Shown here piece by piece: positions 1 to 9,004 of a stretch of 64,000 nt of DNA. The stretch lies in the NCBI GenBank assembly GCA_963763365.1, contig CAVXOE010000015.1, positions 216,066 through 280,065 of the forward strand, written 5' to 3'. Source of the stretch: VAZQ01 sp963763365. Lineage in GTDB: Bacteria; Pseudomonadota; Alphaproteobacteria; Rhizobiales; Xanthobacteraceae. Both the position numbers and the translations under genes were made by a program. Numbering within the stretch: position 1 is the stretch's first letter; each line of letters begins with the position of its first letter. The notes beneath the pieces were generated by a model that was not told the origin of the DNA, did not search any database, and was given only the letters and a program-made list of their open reading frames with translations.

Positions 1-1
1 G

Positions 2-391
2 ATGATCGCGCTCCTGGTCGGCAATCCCGATCTCGCGCGGCAAATTCGCGAGGGCGAAGTGAAGGGTTTGCTGCTGCCCGGTTCAACGCGCTCGAATCTC
101 GTTCCGGATGTTCCAACATTCGCGGAATCCGGATTGTCGGGTGACGAGACCAAGTTCACGCCCTGGTTCGGCTTCTTCGCCCCGAAAGGCACCCCGAAGG
201 AATATGTGGAAACGATGAGCGCAGAGATCAATGCGATCATGGCTGGTCCGGAATTTCGCGAGAAGTTTCTCACGTCGAAGGGCTTGGCGCCCGCGGGCTC
301 CAAGCCAGACGTATTCGCCAAGTTCTTGGTGTCGGACCGCAAATCCGCCGCTGATCTTGTCGCGACTTCGGGCGTCAAGCTCGACGAATGA
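2..391 (+). CDS. Bug-family (TctC-like) substrate-binding protein, C-terminal part
   Basis: Only the last ~129 codons are in the window; the reading frame is open to the left edge. The segment carries the usual C-terminal lobe of Bug/TctC receptors: the 'PDVPTFAESG' type motif, then 'WFGFFAPKGTPKE' and a closing helix. These periplasmic proteins bind carboxylates and similar small organic acids, classically for a TctAB membrane partner, but none is visible here. The stop lies 16 bp before the start of the acyl-CoA dehydrogenase gene, so the two are probably co-transcribed. The signal peptide and ligand pocket are off the window. Confidence 0.85.
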   Translation: MIALLVGNPDLARQIREGEVKGLLLPGSTRSNLVPDVPTFAESGLSGDETKFTPWFGFFAPKGTPKEYVETMSAEINAIMAGPEFREKFLTSKGLAPAGSKPDVFAKFLVSDRKSAADLVATSGVKLDE

Positions 392-407
392 AGGCCTGGT
401 TGCGGCG

Positions 408-1580
408 ATGCAGTGGGATAACACGACGCTCTTTTCCGACGACAATCCGGACGATCGCGCGTTCCGTGAGGAGGTGCGCGACTGGATCGCGGCGAATTGC
501 CCGAAGGACCTCTGCGACCGCCCGCTGCGGATCGACCCGCCGGAGCTGAAGCCTTGGCACCGCAAGCTCTACGAACGTGGCTGGATCGCGCCCCACTGGC
601 CGAAGGAGGCCGGCGGCATGGGCGCGACGCTGACGCAGCAGATCATTCTGTTCGAGGAGATGAGCCGTGTCGGTGCGCCAACGCCGTATCCACACGGTTT
701 GAGCTTCATCGGTCCGCTGATCATCGATGCCGGTACGCCGGCGCAGAAGGCGAAGCATCTGCCGGGAATTCTCACCGGCGACGTGACCTGGTGCCAGGGT
801 TATTCGGAGCCCGGCTCCGGCTCCGACCTTGCCAGTCTTTCGACTCGCGCGGTGCTGGACGGCGACAACTTTACCGTCAACGGCCACAAGGTCTGGACCA
901 CCAACGGCCATTTCGCCGACTGGATGTTCGCGCTGGTGCGCACCGATCCGGATGCCAGGCCGCGTCACGCCGGGATCACCATGCTGCTGATCGATCTGAA
1001 GTCGCCGGGCATCACTGTGCGGCCGATCCAAACCATCCGGGGCGATTCCGAATTCGCCGAGGAGTTCTTTGTCGACGTTCGCGTGCCGAAGGAGAGCATG
1101 CTCGGCGCGATCAACGGTGGCTGGCAGGTGGCGAACAAACTGCTCGGCTCCGAGCGTTTCACCACCGGCCACCCCAGGAACGCCGCCGTGATCCTCAACA
1201 AGGCCCGGCAAGTCGCCGAATACTCCGGCGCAGCGCGCGACCCCGCGTTTCTGCATCGGCTTGCCTTGCTCGAGATCGATCTTCTCGCATTTTCGGCGTT
1301 TTATCGTCATGCGGCGAGCCTGCACGCCTGCGGCAAGGCCCCCGCCTCGATGGCTCCTGTCATCAAGATCGCCGGTGGCGAACTCGGTCAGCAGGCCTCG
1401 GAGCTATTGGTCGACGCGGCAGGGCCGCTCGGATCGAGCGCTGCCGACATCATGATCGGCAACACGGCGTTCAATCCAGCGGGCGATCTTTTCGAGATGC
1501 GCCGGGTCACCGTCGGCAGCGGTACGGTCGAGATCCAGCGCAATATCATCGCTAAACGCGTCCTCAACCTGCCGTCGTAA
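408..1580 (+). CDS. acyl-CoA dehydrogenase
   Basis: A 390-residue FAD enzyme that would desaturate an acyl-CoA at the alpha-beta position. The N-terminal helical domain, a central segment of the family type ('WCQGYSEPGSGSDLASL') and the C-terminal 'VGSGTVEIQRNIIAKRVL' signature are all present. The open frame extends back to 231, but ATG 408 is preferred because the upstream part overlaps the preceding gene and has no family similarity. It is followed after 4 bp by a second, different dehydrogenase and then a hydratase, giving a beta-oxidation-like operon. Paired dehydrogenase genes can form heteromeric enzymes, as in steroid side-chain degradation; whether this pair does is unknown. Confidence 0.9.
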   Translation: MQWDNTTLFSDDNPDDRAFREEVRDWIAANCPKDLCDRPLRIDPPELKPWHRKLYERGWIAPHWPKEAGGMGATLTQQIILFEEMSRVGAPTPYPHGLSFIGPLIIDAGTPAQKAKHLPGILTGDVTWCQGYSEPGSGSDLASLSTRAVLDGDNFTVNGHKVWTTNGHFADWMFALVRTDPDARPRHAGITMLLIDLKSPGITVRPIQTIRGDSEFAEEFFVDVRVPKESMLGAINGGWQVANKLLGSERFTTGHPRNAAVILNKARQVAEYSGAARDPAFLHRLALLEIDLLAFSAFYRHAASLHACGKAPASMAPVIKIAGGELGQQASELLVDAAGPLGSSAADIMIGNTAFNPAGDLFEMRRVTVGSGTVEIQRNIIAKRVLNLPS

Positions 1581-1584
1581 TTGC

Positions 1585-2694
1585 ATGGACCTTTTGCTGA
1601 CCGAAGAACAGGCCCTGCTTCGCGACGCCGCCGCCAAGCTCGCGGCGTCGAAAGGCGGCCCGAGGCGCGCGCGCGTACTGCGCGATGCGGCGATTGAAAT
1701 CGATCAGGCCGCCTGGACCGAGATGATCGAAGCTGGATGGCTCTCCGCGATGGTCGCGGAGGAGGACGGGGGTCTCGGCCTCGGCATTTTCGATCTTGCT
1801 CTCGCGCTGGAGGAGACCGGCAAGCAGATCGTCATGACGCCACTGGCCGAGAACGCGAGCGCGATCTGGGCGGTGATGAACGCGACCGATCGCACTCATC
1901 CCGCGCGCGCCCGAATTGAATCGAAGATCGTGGTTCCCGCGACGAGCTTGCCGGGGCAGCGCTACGACGATGCCGCGACCGTGAGCTTTGACCCGAGGGC
2001 TTCATCGCTGTCAGGCGCCGTGTCGTTTGTGCCTTTCGGCAGGTCGAGCGACCTATTTCTGGTTGACGCGAATGCAGCCGGCGAAACCGTGCTGTGCCTC
2101 GTTTCACGCGATGCCGCAGGGCTCAGCATCACCACCACACCGAATGTCGACGGTTCAACCTCCAGCACGCTGAGATTCTCTCATACGACCGTATCAAGCG
2201 AAGATATCGTCGCGCGCGGAGAAGCGGCGGCGGCGACGCTGACTGCCATGCAGGAACGGCTGATCCTTGGGACCGCCGCGGAGTTGCTCGGTGTTGCGCA
2301 GGCCGCGCACGACATGACCGTGGGCTACGCCAAGCTCCGCGAGCAGTTCGGGAAACCGATCGGCAGCTTTCAGGCATTGCAGCACCGGATGGTCGATTGC
2401 TATGTCGATGCGGAGCTTAACCGATCGCTGCTGTTTCGGGTGTTGTCCGCATGGGACGACGATACCGGCCATCCGGCAATGGTGCCGGCGGTGAAGGCGC
2501 GGCTTGGGAAGTGCGCGTTGAAAACCGTGCGCACTGCGCTCCAGCTTCACGGCGCAATCGGCTACACCGATGAGCACGACATTGGCATCTACTACAAACG
2601 GGCGGTGGCTCTCGCCGCGAAGTACGGCAACGAGATGACCCACGTCGGCCGGTTCTCCGATTTGACGCTGCCGGCGCAGCGGGTGACAGGGTGA
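1585..2694 (+). CDS. acyl-CoA dehydrogenase, second subunit or paralogue
   Basis: A 369-residue acyl-CoA dehydrogenase, less typical in the middle domain than its neighbour. The C-terminal part is well conserved, with 'LREQFGKPIGSFQALQHRM' and 'LHGAIGYTDEHDIGIYYKR', positions that contact FAD and the acyl chain in the family. It starts 4 bp after the first dehydrogenase and ends 4 bp before the hydratase, so translation of the three is probably coupled. The weak central domain is what one expects of the less canonical partner in a heteromeric pair, but that is inference. Confidence 0.9.
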   Translation: MDLLLTEEQALLRDAAAKLAASKGGPRRARVLRDAAIEIDQAAWTEMIEAGWLSAMVAEEDGGLGLGIFDLALALEETGKQIVMTPLAENASAIWAVMNATDRTHPARARIESKIVVPATSLPGQRYDDAATVSFDPRASSLSGAVSFVPFGRSSDLFLVDANAAGETVLCLVSRDAAGLSITTTPNVDGSTSSTLRFSHTTVSSEDIVARGEAAAATLTAMQERLILGTAAELLGVAQAAHDMTVGYAKLREQFGKPIGSFQALQHRMVDCYVDAELNRSLLFRVLSAWDDDTGHPAMVPAVKARLGKCALKTVRTALQLHGAIGYTDEHDIGIYYKRAVALAAKYGNEMTHVGRFSDLTLPAQRVTG

Positions 2695-2698
2695 GGCC

Positions 2699-3454
2699 AT
2701 GGAAGCGCTGCTGAAATCAGTGTCCGGCCGTGGTGTGGCGACGCTGACGTTCAATCGGCCCGACCGCGCCAACAGCTACACCGCGGACATGCTTGATGCG
2801 CTCGCCGATGATTTCGAGCAGTTCGGCCGTGATCGAGCAGTGCGGGTCATCGTTCTGCGCGGAAGCGGCAAGCATTTCTCCGCCGGAGCGGCGATCGGCG
2901 AAGCTGGCCACCCCAGGCGCGCTATCGGCGATGTCTGCGCTCTGATCGATGCGACGCCGAAGCCGACGCTGGCCGTGGCGCAGGGTGCCTGTGTCGGTGG
3001 CGCATTGGCGCTCGCAAGCTGCTGTGACATCATTGTCGCGAGCCGCGATGCATTCTTTTCGATCCCGGAAGTCCGGTTAGGTTTCGCACCCGGCCCCCTG
3101 ATCGGGATCTTCGTGCGAGCGATCGGTTACCGGGCGCTGCGGCGCTATCTTCTGTCCGGTGAGCGATTCTCCGCCGAGGAGGCGCATCGGCTGGGACTTG
3201 TCCAACAGCTTTGCGACCCGCAAGCGATTGAAAGCGCGACCGATGAAATCATCGATCAGTTGCTGCTCGGAGCGCCCGAGGCCACCGCAACCGCCAAGCG
3301 CGTTCTGCAGGAGCACGCGCCGGCTGCGCTTTCGCCGGATCAACTACGCGACATGCAAAGTGCTTTCGAAGTCGCGGCAGCCTCTGACGAGGCTTCCGAG
3401 GGGCGCGCGGCCTTCAAGGAGAAGCGCAAGCCGCGCTGGTATCCGCCCCGCTAG
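2699..3454 (+). CDS. enoyl-CoA hydratase/isomerase family protein
   Basis: A 251-residue crotonase-fold protein. The oxyanion-hole segments are visible: 'GSGKHFSAGAAI' near residue 60 and 'ACVGGALALASCCDIIVAS' near residue 100, followed by 'FSIPEVRLGF', where the glutamate matches one of the two catalytic acids of hydratases. It would hydrate the enoyl-CoA made by the dehydrogenases just upstream, but crotonases also include isomerases and hydrolases. AGG lies just upstream of ATG 2699. The gene converges on the next one; the two stop codons are only a few bases apart. Confidence 0.9.
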   Translation: MEALLKSVSGRGVATLTFNRPDRANSYTADMLDALADDFEQFGRDRAVRVIVLRGSGKHFSAGAAIGEAGHPRRAIGDVCALIDATPKPTLAVAQGACVGGALALASCCDIIVASRDAFFSIPEVRLGFAPGPLIGIFVRAIGYRALRRYLLSGERFSAEEAHRLGLVQQLCDPQAIESATDEIIDQLLLGAPEATATAKRVLQEHAPAALSPDQLRDMQSAFEVAAASDEASEGRAAFKEKRKPRWYPPR

Positions 3455-3461
3455 CTAGATC

Positions 3462-4436
3462 CTACTCCGGCTGGATGCCGGCGGCTTTGATGATGGCGCC
3501 GTAGCGTTCGATGCCATCCTTGAGCAGATCGGCGAATTGCCGCGGCGTCCCCCCGATGACGGCGTAACCGTTGGCGCCGAAATTCTGTACGACGTCGGGC
3601 GCGCTGAGCGCCTTCATCATTTCGGCATTCAGTCTGGTCACGATTGGCGGCGGCAACGCAGGTGGCCCGAAGAATCCGAACCAGGACGACGGTTTGTTGA
3701 ACGCGGGGATGATTTCGGCCATGGACGGAACGTCCGGCATTTTCGAGAACCGGGTCGGCTCCAGCACCGCGAGAATCTTGACCCGGCCCGCCTTGGCCGC
3801 GGCATCCGCATTGGCGACCGAGATGAAAACCATCGGGATGTGACCCGCAATCACATCCTGCATCGCCGGGGCGACCCCGCGGTAAGGTATGTGCTTGATC
3901 TTGACGCCGGCGGTCTCGTTGAAAAGCTCTCCCATGAGGTGGAACACCGAGCCGACGCCGGAACTGCCGAACGACAGTTCGTTCGGATGCGCTTTGGCGT
4001 ATGCGATCAGCTCCGGTACCGAATTGACGGGCAATGATGCGTTGACCGCGAGGCACGTCACCGGCTCGACGGCGGCGATGATTGGAGTGAACTCCTTGAT
4101 CGGGTCATAGGGCAGGTTCTTCATCAGATGCACGGCGGTCACGTGAGTACCCGCCGTCGCGGCCAGCAGCGTGTACCCATCGGGCGCTGCGCGCGCCACA
4201 CCGTTGGAGCCGATCGTGCCATTGGCCCCAGTGCGGTTCTCGATAACCACAGGTTGTCCGAGTGGACCGGCTATTTTCGCGCCGACCTGTCGAGCAACCA
4301 GGTCAAGCGCTGGACCAGGCGGAAACGGCACGACGATGGTGATGGGGCGCGCCGGCCAAGTTTGAGCCGCGCAGGCCGTACCGCTCAGAAGCGTAACAGC
4401 TATCAAAAGCGGGGCTGAAAGCGATTGCACAGGCAT
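3462..4436 (-). CDS. Bug-family tripartite tricarboxylate transporter receptor
   Basis: A 324-residue secreted receptor with a hydrophobic signal peptide ending near 'GTACAAQ'. Family landmarks follow in order: 'WPARPITIVVPFPPGPALD' after the leader, 'VVIENRTGANGTIGSNGVARAAPDGYTLL' (loop that contacts ligand carboxylates), 'FGSSGVGSVFHL' and 'PDVPSMAEI'. No permease genes (tctA/tctB) lie nearby, so it may use a distant TctAB or act in sensing. It faces the fumarylacetoacetase-family gene across a 175-bp divergent region that must hold both promoters. Confidence 0.92.
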   Translation of the reverse strand: MPVQSLSAPLLIAVTLLSGTACAAQTWPARPITIVVPFPPGPALDLVARQVGAKIAGPLGQPVVIENRTGANGTIGSNGVARAAPDGYTLLAATAGTHVTAVHLMKNLPYDPIKEFTPIIAAVEPVTCLAVNASLPVNSVPELIAYAKAHPNELSFGSSGVGSVFHLMGELFNETAGVKIKHIPYRGVAPAMQDVIAGHIPMVFISVANADAAAKAGRVKILAVLEPTRFSKMPDVPSMAEIIPAFNKPSSWFGFFGPPALPPPIVTRLNAEMMKALSAPDVVQNFGANGYAVIGGTPRQFADLLKDGIERYGAIIKAAGIQPE

Positions 4437-4611
4437 GATTCACGCATTGTGCCGAAACTCTCGCCGATCATCCATCGGCTTTGGTATCGCGATGGCAGCC
4501 GCACAGCATGCTGATCGGCAGGCCAATTGCAATCATTCGGCGATCATGATGAGGTTCGGCTCCGCCGCGTGTCAATCGCGCGGAACGGTTAAACGCGACT
4601 GAGGGCGGTTC

Positions 4612-5517
4612 ATGTGGGCTTTGGCAACAATCAATGGCGCAAAGCCCGCGGCGGGGCTGATTGCCGAAGGCAAGCTTTATCCGCTCGCGGCTCTGGCCTC
4701 GGCGGCCGGTAAAACGCTGCCGCACACGAGCATCGATCTCTTCACGGACTGGGCACGAATGGAGCCCATCCTGGCAGAGCTTGCAGCCTCCGCGGTGCAA
4801 AGCGGCGTGGCGCATACGGACGCGGCCTCGGCAAATCTCGCCGCGCCGCTGCTCTATCCGGGCAAGGTGCTGTGCGCCGGCGCGAATTACTACGACCACA
4901 TGGCCGAGATGGGGTTTCCCGGCGTCAAGAAGGAAACCCAGCGGTTGTTCTTCTTCTTCAAGCCGCCCCGCAACGCGGTGGTCGGGCCCGGCGCGACCGT
5001 CGTGATGCCTCGCGGCACGAAGAAATACGATTGGGAGATCGAGCTTGCCGCCGTGATCGGAAAGACCGCGCGTTACGTCACCGCGGAACGGGCGCTCGAT
5101 CACGTCGCCGGCTACACCATATCGATCGACATGTCGGCGCGCGATTTCAATCAGGCGCCGGATCAATTCTACAAATTCGATTGGGTCGCGGGCAAAGCCA
5201 CCGACACCGCGTGTCCGATGGGACCGTGGATCGTACCTGCGACGGCGCTCGGCGATCCGCAAAACGTCGCGCTGAAACTTTCGGTCAACGGCGTCGTCAA
5301 GCAAGACAGCAGCACGCGGCAGATGATCTATTCGGTTGCCGAACAGATCGCACGCGCCTCCGAATTGATGACCCTCGATCCGGGAGACGTGGTGCTCACC
5401 GGCACGCCTGCTGGTGTCGGGGTGCCCAAGGGTACGTTTCTTGCTCCAGGCGACAAGATCGACGCCGAAATCGCCGGTATCGGCAAGCTCAGCGTCGAGA
5501 TCAGGCCGCCGCTTTAG
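4612..5517 (+). CDS. fumarylacetoacetate hydrolase family protein
   Basis: A 301-residue member of the FAH fold. The core shows 'LCAGANYYDHMAEMG', 'YDWEIELAAVIG' (metal-binding Glu-x-Glu) and 'GDVVLTGTPAGVG' near the C terminus. Relatives hydrolyse or decarboxylate C-C bonds of ring-cleavage products such as 2-oxo-hept-3-ene dioates, or act on acylpyruvates. It is the first gene of an apparent operon with the TRAP transporter 20 bp downstream, so the transporter may import the hydrolase's substrate or a precursor. The exact substrate cannot be read from sequence. Confidence 0.9.
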   Translation: MWALATINGAKPAAGLIAEGKLYPLAALASAAGKTLPHTSIDLFTDWARMEPILAELAASAVQSGVAHTDAASANLAAPLLYPGKVLCAGANYYDHMAEMGFPGVKKETQRLFFFFKPPRNAVVGPGATVVMPRGTKKYDWEIELAAVIGKTARYVTAERALDHVAGYTISIDMSARDFNQAPDQFYKFDWVAGKATDTACPMGPWIVPATALGDPQNVALKLSVNGVVKQDSSTRQMIYSVAEQIARASELMTLDPGDVVLTGTPAGVGVPKGTFLAPGDKIDAEIAGIGKLSVEIRPPL

Positions 5518-5537
5518 CTCGAAAATCGGAGACAGCT

Positions 5538-6530
5538 ATGAACGCTATTGTTCGCTTTGCCGGACTTGCGCTCGCCGCAGGCATTGTCGCGGCGAGCCCG
5601 GCGTGGGCGCAAAACAAGATCCTGCTCCGCTTTTCCACCGCGGCGCCGCCGCCGGACTTCCTGTCGAAGTCGTTGGAGCGCTTCAAGGAGGAAGTCGACA
5701 AGGCCGCGCCGAACCAGTTCGACGTCCGGGTGCATCCGGGCTCGAGCCTGTTCCGCCAGGGCACCGAGGTCGCGGCAATCCAGCGCGGCAACCTTGAAAT
5801 GAGCACGATGACGACGTTCGAGGTCGCGCAGCAGATCGCCGAATGGGGCTTCTTCAACCGGGCGTTCCTGTTCCGCGACTGGGACCACGTCACGAAGGTG
5901 ATGAACGGGCCGATCGGCGAGCGCTACAAGAAGGACGTGGCCGAGAAGATGGGCATCGTCATTCTCGCGCCGACCTATCTCGGCACCCGCCAGCTCAATC
6001 TACGGACCAAACGCGAGGTCAAATCGCCATCCGATCTCAAGGGCGTGAAGCTGCGCATGGCCGCCGGACCGGAGTGGCTCCTCCTCGGCGAGTCGCTCGG
6101 CGTCACGCCGACGCCGATGGCGATGCCGGAGGTCTATCTCTCGCTCAAGACCGGCTCGATCGACGGGCAGGAGAATCCGCTCACCATCATGAACGCCGCC
6201 AAGTACTACGAGGTGACCGAGCAGGTGGTGCTGACCGCGCATCTGGTGCAGCCGGTCTTCTTCGCGCTGCGCAAGGAAACCTGGGACGCGCTCTCGGCCG
6301 CTCAGAAGAAGGCAGTTCAGGATGCGGCCAATGTCGCGACGGTCCAAAATACCGAAGCGCGGCTGGCGGACGAGAAGCAGGTGACCGACCGGCTCAAGAC
6401 CCAGGGCTTGACGGTGACGGTCGTCGAGATGAAGCCCTTCCACGATAACGCCGACAAAATCTACGCCGCGTCTGACCTTGCCAAGGCGTGGAACAAGGAC
6501 CTGTTGGCTCAGACCGCGGCAGCCAAATGA
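5538..6530 (+). CDS. dctP: TRAP transporter substrate-binding protein, DctP family
   Basis: A 330-residue periplasmic protein with a clear signal peptide cleaved after 'ASPAWAQ'. It has the DctP hallmark segments: 'VHPGSSLFRQGTEVAAIQRG', 'DLKGVKLRMAAGPEW' with the arginine that holds the ligand carboxylate, and 'LKTGSIDGQENPL'. ATG 5538 is chosen although the frame is open much further upstream, because the leader begins here, the purine-rich 'ggagacagct' precedes it, and the extension overlaps the FAH-family gene. The membrane subunits follow directly. Confidence 0.93.
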   Translation: MNAIVRFAGLALAAGIVAASPAWAQNKILLRFSTAAPPPDFLSKSLERFKEEVDKAAPNQFDVRVHPGSSLFRQGTEVAAIQRGNLEMSTMTTFEVAQQIAEWGFFNRAFLFRDWDHVTKVMNGPIGERYKKDVAEKMGIVILAPTYLGTRQLNLRTKREVKSPSDLKGVKLRMAAGPEWLLLGESLGVTPTPMAMPEVYLSLKTGSIDGQENPLTIMNAAKYYEVTEQVVLTAHLVQPVFFALRKETWDALSAAQKKAVQDAANVATVQNTEARLADEKQVTDRLKTQGLTVTVVEMKPFHDNADKIYAASDLAKAWNKDLLAQTAAAK

Positions 6531-6580
6531 GGGCGCCGCTGCGGCCCTGCGTACCAACCGTCCGTTTTGCCGGGTGATCC

Positions 6581-7102
6581 GTGCTGGCGCGCGCCCTCCG
6601 CGTTCTTGCCAAGGTCGCGGAAGCCGTATCCGCGGCGGCCTTCGCCGCGATGTTTCTGCTCTTCCTCGCAGGCATCTTTGCCCGCTACGTGATGAACCGC
6701 CCGCTCGTCTGGTCGGACGAGCTGATCATGATCATCCTGCTGTGGGTGGTCTTTCTCACCGAAGCCTTCGTCATCACCGAGCGCGAACAGGTCACCTTTG
6801 ACGGCATCTACGATCTCGTCGGTGAGCAGTGGCGCCGTGCCATCCAGGCCGCCGGGGCGCTTCTGATCGCCGTGATGTTCCTCGTCGCGCTGCCCACGAT
6901 GTTCGACTACGTGCGATTTCTCTGGCGCGAACGCACGCCGGCTCTGCAGTGGCGGCTCGACTTCGTCTATTTTTGCTTTGTGATATTCTGGAGCGCCGTC
7001 ATCCTGCGCGCCGTGATCAAGCTTGTTCGACTGGCCAGGCCGAATTGGCGGGACGAGGTCGCGGTCCTTCGCCCCGACGAGCACACCAACGTGCTGGGCT
7101 GA
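6581..7102 (+). CDS. dctQ: TRAP transporter small permease, DctQ family
   Basis: A 173-residue inner-membrane protein with four predicted hydrophobic segments and the conserved 'RYVMNRPLVWSDELIMIILLWVVF' type region (tryptophan, serine and acidic residues at a helix edge) near residues 38-60. It forms the small membrane subunit of the TRAP complex with the large subunit encoded 10 bp downstream. The assigned start is GTG, with no strong ribosome-binding site, so the first few residues are uncertain. Confidence 0.9.
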   Translation: MLARALRVLAKVAEAVSAAAFAAMFLLFLAGIFARYVMNRPLVWSDELIMIILLWVVFLTEAFVITEREQVTFDGIYDLVGEQWRRAIQAAGALLIAVMFLVALPTMFDYVRFLWRERTPALQWRLDFVYFCFVIFWSAVILRAVIKLVRLARPNWRDEVAVLRPDEHTNVLG

Positions 7103-7111
7103 GGGCGGAGG

Positions 7112-8410
7112 ATGCCCGCCGATCCGATCCTGTTGATGTGCGCGGCGTTCGTCGTTTTCGCAATGCTGCGTTTTTCCATCGCGCTGATGATGTTCGGCTG
7201 CGGCCTGACTTATCTCTGGGCCAGCAAGCAGGATCTCGGGCTGATCGTCGACCAGACGCTCAACTCGAGCTTCCAGCTCAACGTCCTGCTCGCCATTCCG
7301 ATGTTTGTGCTGGCCGGCAACGCCATGAACGCCGCGACCATCTCGGAGCGGATATGGGCCGCGGCCGACGCGGTTCTCGGCCGCCTGCGCGCAGGCCTCG
7401 GACACGTCACCGTGCTGATGAATGTCGTCATTTCAAGCATGTCGGGCAGCGCCGTAAGCGACGCGGCCGGAGCCGGCATGGTCGCGATCCAGATGATGCG
7501 CAAGGTTGGGAATTACCCCGGCGGGCTTGCCGTTGCCATCACGGCGGCCTCGTCGTGCCTCGGCCCGATCATCCCGCCGTCAATTCCGATGGTGATCTAC
7601 GCGATCCTGAGCGGCGCGTCCGTGGGCGCGCTGTTCCTCGCCGGCGTCATTCCCGGCCTGCTCCTGGCCGTCAGCCTGATGCTGATGATCGCGTGGGTCG
7701 GCAAGCGGCGCGGCTTGCCTTACGGCAACGCCGTGTCGTTCGCCGAGTTGCCTCGCGTGTTCGGGCGAGCGCTCATTCCGCTGACGCTTCCGGTGGTGCT
7801 GCTCGGGGGCATCTGGGGCGGCATCTTCACGCCGACGGAAGCGGCCGCGGTCGCGGCCTTCTGGGCCATCGTCATCGGCGCCTGCATCTATCGCAATCTC
7901 GGGCTGAAGACCCTCTACGCGGTGTTTGCCCTTTCGGCACGCCAGTCGACCATCGTGATGATGTTGATCGTTTCGTCCTTCATCGTGAACTTCGCCCTGG
8001 AGCGAGAGGGGGTGGCGCAGGGCCTTGCCGCCTGGATCGTCGGTCTTCATCTCTCGCCGCTCGGCTTTCAGCTTGCGGTCAACGTGATGTTTCTCATCCT
8101 GGGTACCGTGCTGGACGGCGCGGTGATGCTTCTGGTGTTCGTGCCGGTGCTGCTGCCGACCGCCAAGGGCCTCGGACTCGATCTCGTTCACTTCGGGCTG
8201 GTCGTCATTCTCAATTTCATGATCGCACAGGTCACGCCGCCCTATGGCCTAATCCTGTTCGTGCTGTCGGCGCTGACCGGCGTGCCGATGCGCGAGATCA
8301 ATCGTGAGATCTGGCAGTTCTGCATTCCGCTCGTGATCGTGCTGTTCATCCTGATCGCATTCCCGGCGATCACGCTCTGGCTGCCGTGGCAGTTCGGCTA
8401 CAAAGGCTGA
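7112..8410 (+). CDS. dctM: TRAP transporter large permease, DctM family
   Basis: A 432-residue polytopic membrane protein with about 12 hydrophobic segments. Typical DctM features include 'AIPMFVLAGNAMNAA' , 'GSAVSDAAGAGMVAIQMM', 'CLGPIIPPSIPMVIYA' (the re-entrant loop proline motif) and 'GGIFTPTEAAAVAAF'. It is the ion-coupled transport subunit that works with the DctP and DctQ proteins encoded just upstream. It belongs to a complete P-Q-M set in one operon, with the FAH-family gene at its head. Confidence 0.94.
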   Translation: MPADPILLMCAAFVVFAMLRFSIALMMFGCGLTYLWASKQDLGLIVDQTLNSSFQLNVLLAIPMFVLAGNAMNAATISERIWAAADAVLGRLRAGLGHVTVLMNVVISSMSGSAVSDAAGAGMVAIQMMRKVGNYPGGLAVAITAASSCLGPIIPPSIPMVIYAILSGASVGALFLAGVIPGLLLAVSLMLMIAWVGKRRGLPYGNAVSFAELPRVFGRALIPLTLPVVLLGGIWGGIFTPTEAAAVAAFWAIVIGACIYRNLGLKTLYAVFALSARQSTIVMMLIVSSFIVNFALEREGVAQGLAAWIVGLHLSPLGFQLAVNVMFLILGTVLDGAVMLLVFVPVLLPTAKGLGLDLVHFGLVVILNFMIAQVTPPYGLILFVLSALTGVPMREINREIWQFCIPLVIVLFILIAFPAITLWLPWQFGYKG

Positions 8411-8553
8411 AAGCCAGGTCCCCTAATGCGGGGAAGTCGGCGGGAAGCCAAATTCATAGCAACCCCCGGACGTATCAGCCGAAAAAACGATCTTCCATCG
8501 ACCTGCCGATTTGCACATGATCCCGGTCGCGGATCAACCTCAGGGGCGGATGC

Positions 8554-8907
8554 ATGGCCATCGAGCGGTTTCACGAAAACGATAAGATGAGCAAATACGT
8601 CATCCACAACGGTACGGTCTATATGTCCGGCCAGGTGGCTGACGATCCCTCGCAGGATTTCGAGGGGCAGCTCACCCAGATTCTCGCCAAGCTCGACGCC
8701 CAGTTCGCCGAGATCGGGATCGATCGCACCCACATGCTCAGCGTGATGGTCTGGATCGACGACTACCGCAAATGGGGCCGTCTCAACGCGATCTGGACGA
8801 AATGGGTACCGCAAGGCCAGAAGCCGGTGCGCAGTTGTGTCGAGGCGAAGCTCGCGTTTCCGGAGTATCAGGTCGAAATTGCCGTTATTGCGGCGCTCAA
8901 GCCTTAA
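8554..8907 (+). CDS. RidA family protein (YjgF/YER057c/UK114)
   Basis: A 117-residue trimer-forming protein of the RidA superfamily. The C-terminal part 'VRSCVEAKLAFPEYQVEIAVIA' contains the arginine and glutamate used by RidA-type deaminases on reactive enamine/imine intermediates. The middle shows 'FAEIGIDRTHMLSVMVWIDDY'. It lies 143 bp after the TRAP operon on the same strand and may be transcribed separately. A palindromic repeat starts 2 bp after its stop codon. Confidence 0.9.
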   Translation: MAIERFHENDKMSKYVIHNGTVYMSGQVADDPSQDFEGQLTQILAKLDAQFAEIGIDRTHMLSVMVWIDDYRKWGRLNAIWTKWVPQGQKPVRSCVEAKLAFPEYQVEIAVIAALKP

Positions 8908-8908
8908 C

Positions 8909-8955
8909 GCATGATCCCGAAAAGTGGACACCGGTTTTTCGGAAAAAGTTCATGC
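8909..8955. repeat. intergenic palindromic element
   Basis: An imperfect inverted repeat of about 47 bp. The ends are 'gcatga' and 'tcatgc', followed inward by 'cgaaaa' and 'ttttcg', enclosing 'gtggacacc'. Elements of this look (gcatgatcccgaaaagtgg...) are, as far as I recall, abundant between genes in Bradyrhizobium and relatives. It starts 2 bp after the RidA stop and could fold as a 3' stem-loop protecting or ending the message. Confidence 0.7.
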
Positions 8956-9004
8956 GCAATCAATGAGCCATTTCCTTTCAGCATCTCGAAATCGGAGCAA
9001 CGCC

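Noticed and set aside
375..1325. 316-codon minus-strand frame
   Set aside because: Antisense to the first acyl-CoA dehydrogenase; typical GC-rich shadow.
4468..5304. 278-codon minus-strand frame
   Set aside because: Antisense shadow of the FAH-family gene; rich in Arg/His and without motifs.
4872..5537. N-terminal extension of the DctP frame
   Set aside because: It overlaps the FAH-family gene in another frame and lies before a clear signal peptide; the start is at 5538.
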